Notes under the pieces: model-generated | The model's input: only the letters and a program-made list of their open reading frames with translations | Database searches by the model: none | What the model was told of the DNA's origin: nothing | Shown here: piece after piece, positions 1 to 12,565 of the stretch | Numbering within the stretch: position 1 is the first letter of the stretch | Layout: each line of letters opens with the position of its first letter | Assembly: GCA_018398575.1 (NCBI GenBank) | Contig: JAGTXZ010000011.1 | Span: 2,418,001 to 2,482,000, forward strand | Source: Ampelomyces quisqualis | Taxonomy: Eukaryota; Ascomycota; Dothideomycetes; Pleosporales; Phaeosphaeriaceae | Direction: 5' to 3' | DNA: 64,000 bases | Program-made: the position numbers and the translations under genes

Positions 1-2655
1 TATAGTTCTCTCTTTTGGCTTGTGCAATAGGCTAGCTACGTATTAACGCTATATAAACAATATACTAATTAATTATCTTAATAATTTCTGCATTACGTAT
101 CACAACAATATCTTAATCTACTCTAAGAATATAAACTTACATTAGGAACACGTCCAAAAGGTCCTAGAGCGCCTATGTACTATAGGACTCTAAGTAGATA
201 TTTAGAAGAGTAAATTCTATGTAACCTGCACAAAGTATCTGGGTTACGTTTTAACAAACTAGGGCACTAAAGTTAACTCTAACAAGGTAGAAGCACTCTA
301 AAACTAGGCTAAACCTACTACAGTTACTAGCGTTAAGTTATTTCTTAGTTTTGCTAGTTTCTATTAACAATTTATTAAGGATTTCTTCTGTGTGGCTAAA
401 CTAATTATAAAGCTTTAAAGTCCTGCTACACTATTTAATTAGACTACAGACTGCTAACAGGCTTTTAATTAGATTAAAGCCTTACTTCTAGCTATTTCTA
501 CGCTATCTTATTTCTATCCTAAGTATAACATAAAGTTAGAAACTAACGCGTTAGATAGAGTAATAGCAGGAGTACTCTCTTAGAAGCACCCTAACAACAA
601 GTAGTATCCTGTAGCCTTCTACAGTTACGCCCTATCTAGAGCTAAGCTCAATTAAGAAATATATAATAAGGAACTTTTTGCTATTCTAAAAGCGTTTGAG
701 AAGTAGAGAGCTAAACTTACCTCTATACAGAGTTAAATCTAGGTGTATTTAGATTACTACTTCTTAGAATACTTTATAACTACTAAGGTTCTTAATGCAC
801 GTTAAGCACAATAGGCAGAGATTATTGCCCCTTTTAATTTCTGCATTAAGTATACGCCTAGCAAGCTTAATAAGTAAGCTAATATCCTAAGCTAAAGAGA
901 ACAGAACATTAGTAAGGTTAAGGCTGCCTAACAAGACAACAGATCCTGTATACTTCTAGGACCTAAACGCCTAAGCCCCCTAGTTAACTCTAAACTAGCT
1001 TAGAACTACGTTTGTAACTAGCCAGAGATTAATATTTTAGCTATTTTAGTCTAATCTATTAGTGCCCCCTTAAATCTTAACTTATTAGAACTAATTAAAG
1101 CCCTGCTAGCAGAGAATTGCTGCTCCTTTAAGAAAGAATGCCTTACGCTACTACAGCTATATTATGTCTAAAAAGGACTACTGCTGTATTACTTACGCCT
1201 ATATGTGCCTAGAGACTCTCCTTTGTGCACTTAACTAATTAGAGAGGCTTACAATTAGGTATCTACTGCTTACCTAAGCGCTACAAAGACGTATTAGCTC
1301 TTGGCTTAGCAATATTATTAGAGGGGTATAGAGGCTATATGCAAACGCTATGTACGAAACTGCGTTTCCTGTTAAAGATCCTATCTAAGACAGCTCTAAG
1401 CCTAAGGTTTTCTCTATCTGTTACAAATTCCTAATAGGCCTATACAGTATTTGTGTATAAATTTCAAGACATTCTTAACAGATTGTTATAGCTATAATCA
1501 AATTATAGTTGTTATTAATTACCTATCTAAGCAAGCTGTTTCTATTCCTTGCTACAAAACAATTAACGCTTAAGAAATAGCTTACTTATTTATCTAATAG
1601 GTATACTAATTTAGCTACACGCCTAAAAGTATAGTGTCTAACTGTAGACTCTAGTTTGTATCCCAATTCTAGTTTAAGTTCTGCAAGATCCTAGGCGTGT
1701 AACTTAAGCTTTCTACAGCCTACTATAAACAAACTAATAGACAAACTAAGATTATAAATAAGTATATTAATTAACAATTAAGGCCTTTTGTATCCTATTA
1801 CTAGGACAACTAGAGTAACCTCTTGCTAATAATTAATTAAGCCTAAGCTACGCTACTGCACTCCGCAATTAGTATAGCGCTGTACCAGCTTCTGTTTAGA
1901 TCTAAACTATAACAGAGCTAGGATTAGGTATTATCCTCTTTAAAACACAAAGATATAAACGTTAAAGATGCCTTAAGCTTAGCTACCTGCATGTATAAAG
2001 CCTAGCGCACAGCTAAAGATAATATAGAGAAAGCGTAGAAACAGATAGCTACTAAGGTAAACAAATATTGTTAACCTGTTAATTAGGTAGTAGGTAACAA
2101 GGTTTACCTCTTAACCTAAAACCTATCTGTTACCTGCCTAAGTTGCAAACTTGCTAAATTGTAAAAAGGCCTCTTTAAAGTTCTAGAACAAGTTAGCTAT
2201 TTATTTTAACTAAAGCTACCTAAAGGTTCTAAGATCTATAACGTGTTTGCTCTAGACGTCCTCTGCAAGGACTCTAACAACCTCCTGCCTAGTTAGCTAA
2301 GCCTAAACCTATTTAGCATCCTAATTTAAGGCGTTAAAGAATAAAAAGTTAAAGAGATCCTAGCTAGCAAGCTGTACTGCTCTATCCTAAAGTATCGCGT
2401 AAAATAGGTAGGCTATAACTTTAACCTTACCTAGTACAACGCCTTAAACTTTATAGTCGCCTTATATATGTTGCAAGCGTTCTATAAACGCTATCTAAAA
2501 CAGCTAGAACTTCTACAAGTGTTAGCTAAGTAGATTACAGCATAGGAAAAAGAAGTTAAAGATCTTATAGTATTGCAAAACAATTATGTTAAGGAAATTA
2601 AACTTAATATTGCAACTACTATACTAGTAGGTAACAGCTATTAACAATAGGAGTC

Positions 2656-3375
2656 TTACTCTTCTATTAGATCTAACAGCAGACTGTTGCTGCTACTAGT
2701 AGAATGTTCTTAACTATCTAAATCCCTAGGTATAGACACTAACGTACTACCTAGTTGTCCTCTGTTCTGGCCCTGCCTGCTGCAAGTACCTGCCTCTTGC
2801 TCTACTGCTACCTAAAACGTTGCTGCCTACGCCTTCTCTTGCTCTGCTAACTAATTAGCCCTTAATACTATTATAACATCTACTAGCTAAGCAACTATAC
2901 TAGTTAACCTAGCTATACTTCTCCTAAGCGACCTAACCTCCTTAGCTATTGCCCTAACCTTCTTAGCCAGCTCCTCCCTCTAGTAATAAGCGCTAACTAA
3001 CAAGTTAGCGTTGTTTATGTTAGCTACCTATGCAGTGCCTACTTGCACAACAGTAGCTAACTAAAACACTACCTCCTTAACAGCAGCCTCTTGCTCTAAC
3101 ACTACCTTATTAGACTTATCTCTACCTAGGGTAGCAAACCTGCAGTTAAGAGCCTTAGAGAAGCTATTATACTCTTAGCCTGTATATAGGAGAACTAGGC
3201 AACACTTCTTATTTAAGAGTGTGCAATAAGTACACTTCTTAGACACGTCTAAATAGAATCTAAACTTAATATTAAAATAGCTGCAGGCAAAAGCTCTTGC
3301 AGCCTGCAGGCAAACAACCTAATAGGCTAGAGAATAAGCCCTAGAAGGGACAGGAATAGGTATTATATGTATCTG
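2656..3375 (-). pseudogene. Antisense Cys-rich ORF of the gypsy element (copy 1)
   Basis: Between the chromodomain and the 3' LTR the minus strand holds an ORF of about 240 codons, interrupted only by TAG/TAA codons of RIP type. It begins near an Ile/Pro-rich stretch and has a small Cys cluster (KKCTYCTLLNKKC) followed by a long Ala/Glu/Lys/Arg-rich probable coiled coil and a polar tail. The same ORF is present at the same place in the other copy (about 42,040-42,780). I do not recognise the family. The Cys cluster could bind zinc or nucleic acid. The start is uncertain because no clear ATG survives. Confidence 0.6.
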
Positions 3376-3688
3376 CAGAAACAATTAGCTAACAACTAAA
3401 TTAGGAGAGTAGTTAGATAGCTATAGGTATACAAACGTGTAGGGAGAGAGTATAGAAAAGCAGTATACTAGAGGGCTAGCCTTGTATATATGCTTAAAAA
3501 GCTTAAGATAAAGTTAGAAACTTTAAACGCGCTAGCGCGCAGATTAAAACAACAACAAACAGCTACATTACGTTATCCTAAAATAAACTTAAGGTAAATG
3601 TAAGTTTATAACAATTTAGAGAGGTATCCAAAACAACACTAATACAGACCTAATTAATAGAAACTATTAATTTTAAGAAGAAAGGTAA

Positions 3689-3987
3689 TATAACAAGCAC
3701 ATGCAAATACATGTTATATCTAATACCTTATAAAGGCTTAGTAACAGATTATGTAGAGAGCTAGCAGATTAGGACTAAAAGCGCTCCAACAGCGCTCTAA
3801 CTCAGCTGCTACGCCTACTATAAATATAAGCCTATAGCATAGATAGAGGACAAGTTTCTCTTGTCCTTCTGTACAAGACCTATAGGTGTATAGCCAATCC
3901 AGAATCTCTGATACAACACGCACTTCTATATGCCTCTAATACGTATCTAATTTGATCCTAATAGCTATACCTACCTGCGTCGTTATA
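3689..3987 (+). repeat. 3' LTR of the gypsy element (299 bp)
   Basis: It matches the LTRs at 36,244-36,542 and 43,088-43,386 over its full 299 bp. Its termini are TATAAC (mutated TGTAAC) and GTTATA (mutated GTTACA), a short inverted pair. The bases right after it (TTAGG) would be the target duplication, but the 5' partner is outside the window. Confidence 0.92.
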
Positions 3988-4039
3988 TTAGGTAAGTTAT
4001 TTTTCCTATTCCTTGTAGTTACTGCGCTAGCATTCTAAC

Positions 4040-4575
4040 AGCGTCTAAGCTAACTTCTTTTCTTTTAGTAAGGCTAACGCGCAGTCTAACTCTAACTTTA
4101 ATATAAAGAAAGAGAAGTCTCTTTCTAGGTCTAAGCCTAGGTCTAAGGGTAGCAGCAGTAGTAGAGGTAGAGATAAAAATAAAACCTCTTCCTAAAAGAG
4201 CCCTAGCCCTATACCTTCTCTTAAGAAGAAGAGTAAGAGTAAGGCTAAAGCTAAGCCTAAGCCTAAGCCTAAGCCTAAGGCTAAACCTAAGCCTAAGCCT
4301 AAGCCTAAGAAGCGCCTAGCTTTAGCTAGTCCTACTAAGGAGCTTACGTCTAAGCGCGTTAAGAGCTTAGACCTGTTAGGTTGCCTAGTGCGCGCTACAA
4401 CAGCGTTAGTAAGGAGTAAGGTCCTATTAGAGTTAGGTAATATTATTTCCTAGAAACAGCAGAAAAAGGTAGAGGATAGAAGGCTTAGTAATAATTTACT
4501 AGGCTCTCTAAGCTTCTATAAGGCTAATAAAGATAATAATAAGTTCTTAGGCTAAGCTAGTAGTTGTGCTTAGCT
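4040..4575 (+). pseudogene. Lys/Pro-repeat coding remnant
   Basis: A plus-strand frame with few stops encodes a very basic protein. A Ser/Arg/Lys-rich part is followed by a run of Lys-Pro dipeptides from a tandem AAGCCT hexamer (about 4,246-4,310), then a region rich in Leu, Lys and Ser. The stops are TAA/TAG at probable Gln positions. It lies just beyond the chromodomain end of the minus-strand gypsy and in antisense to it, the same relative position as the antisense ORF of the other gypsy family. It may therefore be that element's antisense gene, cut by insertion of the 1-3,987 element. The function is unknown. Confidence 0.45.
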
Positions 4576-4619
4576 GCACTACTAGAGCGCTAGTAGTGCG
4601 CTAGTAAGGCGCCTTTATT

Positions 4620-7600
4620 TTCCTATGTTTTTTTTTCTTTTTGTTTTTCTTTCTCTCTTTTTTTTTTGTATATTAATTGTATAAGTAATTAATCTCCTCT
4701 CTAGTTATACTTCTCTATAAGTAATTTGTCTATATCTTTTTAATTAACCTATTTATTATATTCTAAGAGCTAGCCTTTCTATTTTACTAGGTAATTTACT
4801 AAATACCTGTTGCGCCTTTTTACTAACACAGCTTTAACCTTATAGCGTTATTACAGCTCCTTGCTGTTGTCTAGATTAATAGGCCTAGGTAAGGTTAACT
4901 CTTCTCTCTTTCTAGCTACAAACAGCTAGAGTAAGAAGGTGTAGAATACTAGGTAGATTCTTATATAGAATAGAAGTAAGATTCTAAAAGCTTATAAGCT
5001 AATTTACTCTTCTACTAGAAAGGGGCCTATCTAGCGCAGCAACAGCTTTCTGCTAGCGCTGTATAGGCGCAGATGCTTTGTTAATAAGAGGACTATATTC
5101 TTTAGTTTAAACCTTTAGGGCCTGTGTTTTGTGTTGTAATATTATTTCTAGTATTGCAAACTTTTGTTCTAGTAATTAGCTAAAGCGTCCTAAGTTTATA
5201 TAAGCTTCTGCAACCTTTCTTTAATGCTAGAAACTTTAGTAGGCGCTGTTGGCTTGCAGTTAAGGCGCAGGTAGAACCTATAGTAGGTAAAGAATAGAGA
5301 TACTCTTAATGTAGCCTGTCTAGCATTATTATATGTAAACTCTGCTAGTAACAGAAGGTGTACTTAATTATTAGGTTAATTGCCTATAAAAGCCCTTAAG
5401 TATTACTCTAGTATTTAATTTTAATGCTCTGTTTAGCTGTCTGTTTGTAGATAGAAGGTAGTGCTAAGCTAGCGCTTTACCTTTACTATAAAGCAAAAGT
5501 CTACTTAGAACTAAGAAGTAAAGACACTCTCTTAATCTAATACAATACCTTTAGGCAAGCTAAAGAATTGTATAACGTGTTTTAAGAATAGATCTGCTAA
5601 TTATAAAGTAGTAACTATTTTTTGTGTAGAGATATACTTAGCTATTTTTGTGTACCTATTAACTACAACAAGTATTACGTTATACACAACGCTATAGCGC
5701 TTAGCAGGCAGTAGGCCTATAATAAAATCTATTGTAATTTCTTACTATAGTCTCTAAGGTTAAGAGAGCGCGTTTAATATGCTAGCAGAGCACTACTTAA
5801 GCAACTTTATGCCTTAGCACACTAAGCAAGAGTTAATATACTTCTTAAGCTCTTTCTTAAGCCTAAGCTAATAGTAGTATTAGGCTACAAGCTTAAGCGT
5901 TTTAGCCTACCTAAAATAGCTAGTAAGTAGATTGTTGTAATATAGCTTAAGAAGCTTAGCTCTAAGAGCTAGCTCTAGTAGAATATACAATTAGTCCTTA
6001 AACTAAAGGCTGCCTAAAGCGTTAAGCTTCTAGTGCCTTAAGCGTTTGCTATTGCCTTAATAGGTAGACGCTAGGGATTTAACGTCTCTGTGTATTGCAA
6101 CTACTTCTAGGTTATTCTATTATACTTATACACAGATCTTAAAGAAGGACTTAGAAAGTTCTTTATAAGCTAACCTTTCTAAGGCTGCAGCTCTTACTTG
6201 TAACTACGTAACCCTTTAGGCTCTTACTAGTCTGCTTTTAGAAATCTTCTAATTAGGGCTGTAGCTTCTAGCTGTTGCCTTAACGCTATGCGTTAGGCTT
6301 TGTAACTGCGTAACCCTGTAGGTTATTACTAGTCTGCCCTTAGGGTTCTTTTAATTAGGGCTGTAGCTTGTAGCTATTGCCTTAACGCTGTGCGCTAGGC
6401 TTATAGAAATATCTTTATTAAGATATAGAGTACCTACTTACTATTAAGCTGTTGTCTAGCTTCTTACTAACGCTAGCTCTTTACTAGGTAGCTTAGCTTA
6501 GGTTCTTGCTAGCTGCAACTTCTTTTGCAGTGCTAGCAATATATTTAATAGTTAAATATCTAGCGTGTTACTATTGTCTATAGGTTGCCTTAAAGGCCTA
6601 TCTACAGAATATGTCTTTCTAGACTAATACTTAATCTTAAAGTTATAAGCAGCTAGCTTTATTGCCTAGCTAGCCTATCTTTTAGATAGAGTTAACATGC
6701 CTATAAAGCTGCGTAGGTTATTATAGTCTATCTATATATCTAACTAAATTGCTAGCCTCTTAACGTAGTAACGCTAGTGCTGCACTACTATAACAATAGT
6801 AAGAAGCTTTAGGTTGTATATATAGTAGTTTCTTTCTGCAGGTAAGAGCTTTCTTAACTAGAAGGCTATAGGGTACTAGTTTCTATCTGCATAGAGTTAG
6901 GAGAAGATGCCTACTACTCTCTAAATAGAGGTATTAGTTTCTAACTTAGATAAGAGTGTATAATTATAGTACTACAGGACAGGCGCAGTTGTAAACCTAT
7001 TACATAGCTGTTGCTTTGCTTTCTCTATAGCGTTAGGCTAGTCAAAAGGGCTAGACTTCTTCCCTTAAACTAATCCTTTTAGAAGATTAGTAATTAGGCT
7101 AATAATAACAGAAAAACCTTGTATAAAGCGTTAGTAGAAGTTTGTAAAGCCTAAGAAGACTTAAACATCCTTAAAGGACGTTAGCGTAGGCTAATTAATA
7201 ACTGCGCAAACCTGTTCTAGATCTATTATAATACTGTTAAGGCGCATAATAAACTCTAGAAACTTAACTTAGTTAGTAGTAAAGGTACACTTCTTTAAGT
7301 TAACAAAAAAACTGTATTCTCTTAGCTTTGCAAGTATTTTTCTTACCTGTTCCTAATAATCTTCCCCCTTTTAAGAAAAGATTAGGATATTATTAAGATA
7401 GACAACGCAAAAGATATCTAAATACAAAGTTAAGGCTCTATTAATATACCTCTAGAACGTAGTAGGCGCGTTAGTTAGCCTAAAGAGTATAACTATGTAC
7501 TTAAAGTAGCTGTATTGCGTGCAAAACGCTGTCTTCTACTTATTGCCTTACTAGATCCTAATCTAGTAATACGCGTTCTTAAGATTAAGCTTAGTAAACT

Positions 7601-9700
7601 TTACTAATCTATAGAGCTAATTAAGAGTTTCCCTAATTAAGGGAAGAGCTAATCTATTCTTCTTAGTAACTTAGTTAAGGCCTTAATAATCTACGCAAAG
7701 GCGTAGCGTTCTATCTTTTTTAGGCACAAATAGAATAAGTACTCCTGTAGAGCTTATACTTTCTTAGATCTAACCTAGGCTCTGCACTATTACTAAGTAG
7801 TTGCGTAGTACACTTAGCTTCTTTAGTAAAAGGTTATAGAGCAGCCTATATAGAGCTATAGTTTCTTCTTTTAACTTAATAGCGTAGTTGCCTTTATAGT
7901 GCTACAGCAGCGCGTTAGCAGCGTTACTGTTTATAACGTCTTTAAAGTCCTTAAGTTTAACAGGCTATAATAGGCATTCTAGAAAGAAGAACTATAGGCT
8001 GCCTACTAGAACTGCGTACACACTTAGCTTATTATAGAAGAATACTACAAAGGTTTTAGCGTCTTTAACCTTTATTGTCTTAGTGTTAAGCTTGTAGCGC
8101 TACTACTTTAATTTGCAGTTAATAATAACGCGCTTCTCTTTTAGGCTTAGTAAACCTAAAATAACAGGTTGTGCTATATTAGTAATCTTATATAGGATAG
8201 TAGTAAAGGACTTAGTTACACTTTAGTTATTCTTTATTATTAGATAAGCTTAATAAGCGTAGAAGCTAGGCATAGTACTTAAGTTAGGTAGATAGATAGT
8301 TAGCAGTGCTACGCTATTAATCTAAAGAAGGTTCTTAAGTAAGGTAACTCTCTTGTTAATTGTACTAAGTTCTGCACTACTATTAATTAGTATTTGTATA
8401 GGCTGCGCAGCGCTGTTATTACGCAGCGTTCTAAGTACTTTAATACAATTCTTCTATTATAATAGAACTTAAGCTGTTAAAGGAAAGAGTTCTTTTAGGC
8501 CTTCTTATTTTTTGTTTGTATTAAGTTTAAGCTAGTAATAGAAAAGGAGCTATTAAGCCTTAATCTACACTCTCTAGCCTAATAGCCTATTTTGCTGCAA
8601 TAGTAGCAGGCGTTAGTTAGCTTTAGGCTTAGGTTTGTAGTGCTAGCAACACGCTGTTATAGAGCTGTTACGTCTAGTTTAGGCTGCAAAGTTTTTCTTA
8701 TACTAGGCATTCTATGTATATAATAGTATAGTAACAGTATACTTCTACTGCAGCGTAAGTTGTCTTCTAGCGTTATAGTGTGTTTAATAAGTTCTCTATA
8801 GGTAGTAAAGAACTTAGTGTAGTTAGAGAAGGCTACTCTAATCTCTAGGCAGAGTTTGCTGTATAAGTGTATTACTAGGTATTTCTGCTTATAAGAAAGA
8901 TTTACCTAATTTTCTAAAGTAGATAGATAAGCTGCAAATTTGTTTACTATTTAGCTATTCTTTTAGGATACCTTTTAATACTGTATAGTAACTTAAAGCT
9001 TTCTATTTATAGGGCTCTTAATCTAATTAAGTAGAAAAGACATTATATTACGCTACGCTAGCGTTTTGCTATTGTCTTTCTATTTCCTCTGTATCTATAT
9101 CTGTTAAAACGTAGTTTGTAGGTACTAGAAGGTAAAGGCAATCTTTTAGTCCTTAAGCTAGAAGGCTAAAAGATCTAATTAAAAGGCAATAGATAGCCTA
9201 GCCTTAAAGTCCTAATACTCTCTAATTTCCTTGCCTTTAAAGATAAGGATTTTCTTAATCTTTAGCCTACGCTCTAGTAGCGCTAATAAGTTAAGTTAGA
9301 GGCGTTGCGCTAGTAGGGACGTGTTGCGTCTAACTAGGAGAGTTAGTAGATCTAGTTTATTTAGAGCGCCTAAGAGCTGTTTAAGAGGAGAGAAAGGCTG
9401 TTTACTTGCTAATAATTGCTCCTATTAGCGTACTTCCTCTTCTAGAGTCTAAATCTTAGCCTACTTCTTAAGCTCTTAGCGCTAGCGCTTTAGCTGCGCT
9501 AAGCGTTTACTTAGGCTAAGTATTAATTTCTTATTAGGGGTGTTTTCTCTTAATAGGTTAGCTAGTAGGCTTAGAGGCAAATCCTAATCTATTATTATTA
9601 GGTAACTAGGCTGCTATCCTTTTGCAAGGTAGAGGAATTAAAACTATAAGAGGTTTGTATAGTAGCAAAGTTACAAGATAATAATAGTAGTATAGGTAGA
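4620..9700 (-). mobile_element. Second Ty3/gypsy retrotransposon, minus strand, RIP-inactivated
   Basis: Read on the minus strand, this contains in order a Retrotrans_gag-like region (about 9,300-8,700), a CCHC zinc knuckle near 8,600-8,560 (CYYCSKIGY, final His mutated to Tyr), a reverse transcriptase near 7,560-7,370 (FCTQYSYFKY, ILFRLTNAPTTF, then YLNNILIF for YLDDILIF), RNase H and integrase downstream, and a chromodomain near 4,830-4,690 (RNRYLVNYLVK). Stops are of RIP type. A pyrimidine-rich tract at 4,620-4,672 is the polypurine tract of the minus strand. I could not place its LTRs. The element at 1-3,987 may be nested in its 3' end. Confidence 0.85.
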
Positions 9701-10750
9701 AGTAAGTTAATTTCTGTTCTATAGCTTTAGTGTAGAACTGCTCTTTTGTAGATATAACTAGACGCGTGTTTTTATAACTAGAATATACTAGGTCTGCGCT
9801 AGCGTAGCGCTGTTAAGACGCTAGAGCAGCTATGCGCATTCTACGCGTATAATAGCTAGAGTAGCGTTATAGTAGCGCAGGCGTATTACTGCGCGACCAA
9901 CAGCTCTACACTGTAGCATCCTTATAGTTATTAATATTTACTTCTTAGGTAACTTACTTAATATGTGCGTTATAGCGTAGATACTAGTTATAGCAAATAT
10001 TATACATTGCTTTTGTAACTTAGAATAGTTACAAAACTTCTATATTACTTTAGTAGCGCTAATCTCTTTTAGAGGTAGTAGGATAGTGCAGCAGGCCTTT
10101 TCCTTTAATAGTAAGTTCTTAGCCTGCCTAATAGTTATTATGCTATTAGTTATATAAATAGCTACTTCTTTATAGGCTAGCTATAGTTTCTCTAAGATTA
10201 AGTTGTAAGTAAAGCTAGAGACTAAGTAAGTAACTAATTGTAATTACTAACTATTAATATTATAGTCTAAGAACACAATTTAATTAATTAGTGTAGGCGT
10301 ACTATCTATAGCAGCCTACTTTAGGTATTATAGCAGAATATTAGTAGTATATACTCTTATCCTATCTGCTAGCGCAGCGTTAATAGCGCTGTAACACTTA
10401 TATCTTATATTTACTAAGGCATTAACGTTAGTAGTGCTATCTAGTAATAGTAGAATAAGAAATAAGTTACTATTAAGGTAGTTAAGTAGCGTCTTTTGTT
10501 CTCTGTCTCTTCTACTAACGCTATCTAAGGAGCGCTTCTATCTCTCTTAGAAGGTAAAAGCTACTAGTTTTTTAAAATCTCTGTTAGAGCTTTTTTACTG
10601 CGCAAAGCGCTAACAGCGTAGATCTATACTACGTTTAGACAGCTTTATACGTAGTGTCCTTACTTACTATAACGCGTATATAAATTACTATTATAACACT
10701 ACTTATAGAGCCTCTTAGAGACTTAGTTTTTTAACTAAGGTTAGCCTGCA
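9700..10750. other. AT-rich RIP-type DNA without a recognised gene
   Basis: The sequence has the same composition as the surrounding transposon remnants and many TA dinucleotides. I see no reading frame or motif I can assign. It may hold the 5' LTR of the minus-strand gypsy and the link to the next gag remnant. Confidence 0.5.
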
Positions 10751-11500
10751 CTATTTACTTACTAGGCCTTAACTTATTCTTTTGTTTCTAAACTTATACT
10801 AACTGCAGACACTATTACTATCTTAACGTCTCTGTCTAAGTTCTTCTTTACCTAAGTTTTTTCTTTTGTGTATAAGTATTAATACTCTTTAATAGCTGCA
10901 GTTTCTAAGTTAATTGCAATAGATTAATATTTTGCTACTACTTAGTTGTAATTAGTATAGAAAACGCTGTAGTAAAGAGTAACTTATTATAGAAAGTAGT
11001 TTAGAGCGCGTTATAATTTATTAAGTTACTATTTATTATCTTATATTACCTTTCTATATTATAAGAGAAGAGACTTAAAGCACAAAAAGAAGTTAGTAAA
11101 GAACTACTTCTTAGTCTAGCGCTGCCTCTCTAAAACTGCTTAAGCACGTTCCTTACTATGCTTATCTCTATAGCAAAAATTAAGATATTTTATAAAGTTT
11201 ACAAAGTCTTAATTACTTACTTTCTCTCTGCTAGCGTAGTAGAAGGTAACTTTCTATTAGACTTTTAGTAACAAGTTAGCCTAAATAAAAGCGTATTAGT
11301 CTTAGGCGCTCTTAATAAAAGCAGAGTTAGTCTTAAGCTTATAAGTTATAGTAACCTCTTAGGCAGTAAAGTAGAACTTATTACCTAAAAATAAGTTGCC
11401 TAAAGGTAGTAGCTTACGTTAGACTAAAAGAAGAGTAAAAGTAGTAGGCGTTAAATTTCTAGTAGTTTACGCGTTGTAAGGTACTAGAGAAGAGTTTAGC
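10750..11500 (-). pseudogene. gag-like remnant of another retroelement
   Basis: On the minus strand one frame, broken by RIP-type stops, reads an aromatic and charged protein (YYASREKVSN, FVNFIKYLNFCYRDKHSKERA, FFTNFFLCFKSLL, VTLYYSVFYTNYN). The spacing resembles gag/capsid regions of fungal gypsy elements. It is a second gag, distinct from the one at 9,300-8,700, so at least one more retroelement is represented here. No pol was seen next to it. Confidence 0.4.
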
Positions 11501-12089
11501 GTTAGAGCTAAAGAAGAGAGAAAGAGGTTTGTAAGTTAAGTAACAAGAGACTAGAGTACTGTCTCTAGGGCGTTAATTTAGTTCTCTATAGCTTAAAGGC
11601 AACTGTCTAACAGAGCATAGCAAGCCTAAAAGTTAGTTTAAGACTTTTGCTCTTTAGGCTCTAACTTAGTGTTAGAGTGTTAGTTAGATAGAGCTATTCT
11701 GTAGTTATTATTGTATTAGGAAAGAATACAATTGTTATAGGCTAGCCTGCAAAGATAGAATAATAAGGTGCTAAAAAGAGTTGTATTCTTTAAGCTTCTT
11801 TACTAGTTATAAAAGAGGTTTATATACCCTCTGTACATACTAGTCTATAAAGAGGTAGTAAGGCTAGACTAAGCTCTTTCTAAGAAGGCAAAGAGCTAGG
11901 CAAAGCCCAGCCTATTATAGATAACATAGAGTAACATACTCTTAGTCTAGAAGATTATAGCTTAATTACTTAGCTAGGATAATTTCTTATATATTTAAAC
12001 AGCTTACTATTTAAGCTTTATATAGACAATAATCAGAACTTTAGAACAGTTTCTCCTAAGCTCTCTTAGTTTTTACAGTAACTCTATCT

Positions 12090-12138
12090 AATCTATACCT
12101 ATTCTAGAGTACCCTAAACTCTATTTTCTAGCGTATAC
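12090..12138 (+). repeat. Right terminal end of a hAT element (fragment)
   Basis: About 48 bases match the right end of the hAT at 25,006-30,873 (30,826-30,873): a CTATACCTAT block, a GAGTAC/GTGTAC-CCTAAAC block and the terminal TTTTCTAGCGTA (versus TTTTCCAGCGTA). Differences are mostly C/T. No transposase or left end was found nearby, so this is a solo end or a badly eroded copy. Confidence 0.5.
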
Positions 12139-12482
12139 TATATATATACACACACCCATAGTGTTTTTTTACCTACTACTTTTACTAGCATATAAAATTT
12201 TGCGTTAATTATATTAGTTTACATAGTTTTATTATCTACTACTTAGCCTTTTTCTTATTCTTAACCTCTTGCTATGTCTACTAATCTTCTACCTTTCTCT
12301 CTTAGCTCTCCTCTGTCTTTAAACCTGCTAAACTCTAGATTTTAACCCACGCGCTATTATTTTAGAAGCCCTGCGAAGGTAGTCTTAGCAAGTAATTTAA
12401 GAAGGGAGCGTTAAAGAAAGAGAGAAGAAAGAAGATAGAAAAACAACATAAAGTAAAATAACTAGCTAATACTCCATACTTT

Positions 12483-12565
12483 GCGTGTGAATATACCTGC
12501 TAAGCGTGTGAATATACCTGCTTAGCGTGTAAATATACCTGGTTAGCGTATAAAATTGTAAATAT
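12483..12565. repeat. 21-bp tandem repeat, about 3.5 copies
   Basis: The unit is GCGTGTGAATATACCTGCTWA, repeated head to tail with increasing divergence to the right. It lies at the boundary between the RIP island and the normal-composition cluster region. I see no coding or regulatory function in it. Confidence 0.75.

Larger units (their letters stand above)
1..3987 (+). mobile_element. Ty3/gypsy LTR retrotransposon, 3' part, RIP-inactivated
   Basis: The window opens inside a reverse transcriptase. From base 14 one frame reads FGLCNR followed by remnants of the YLDDILIYS catalytic block, with Asp codons turned to Asn. RNase H follows near 650-800 (YNKELFAILKAFEK), then an integrase core near 1,620-1,780 (a VSDRGSQF-like block and a TAYHPQTDGQTE-like block) and a chromodomain near 2,340-2,450. 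Stops in this frame are TAA/TAG at Gln or Trp positions, as expected from RIP. The 3' LTR is at 3,689-3,987 and is preceded by a purine tract (AAGAAGAAAGG). The same element occurs full length at 36,244-43,427. The 5' half is outside the window. No function is expected. Confidence 0.93.

Noticed and set aside
3738..3923. 61-codon minus-strand ORF
   Set aside because: It lies wholly inside the gypsy LTR and is not open in the other LTR copies.
9040..9064. Possible left end of the hAT fragment that ends at 12,138 (CATTATAT before TACGCTA)
   Set aside because: The 8-bp flank matches TACTATAT at only six positions and the site is inside the minus-strand gypsy gag, so chance is more likely.
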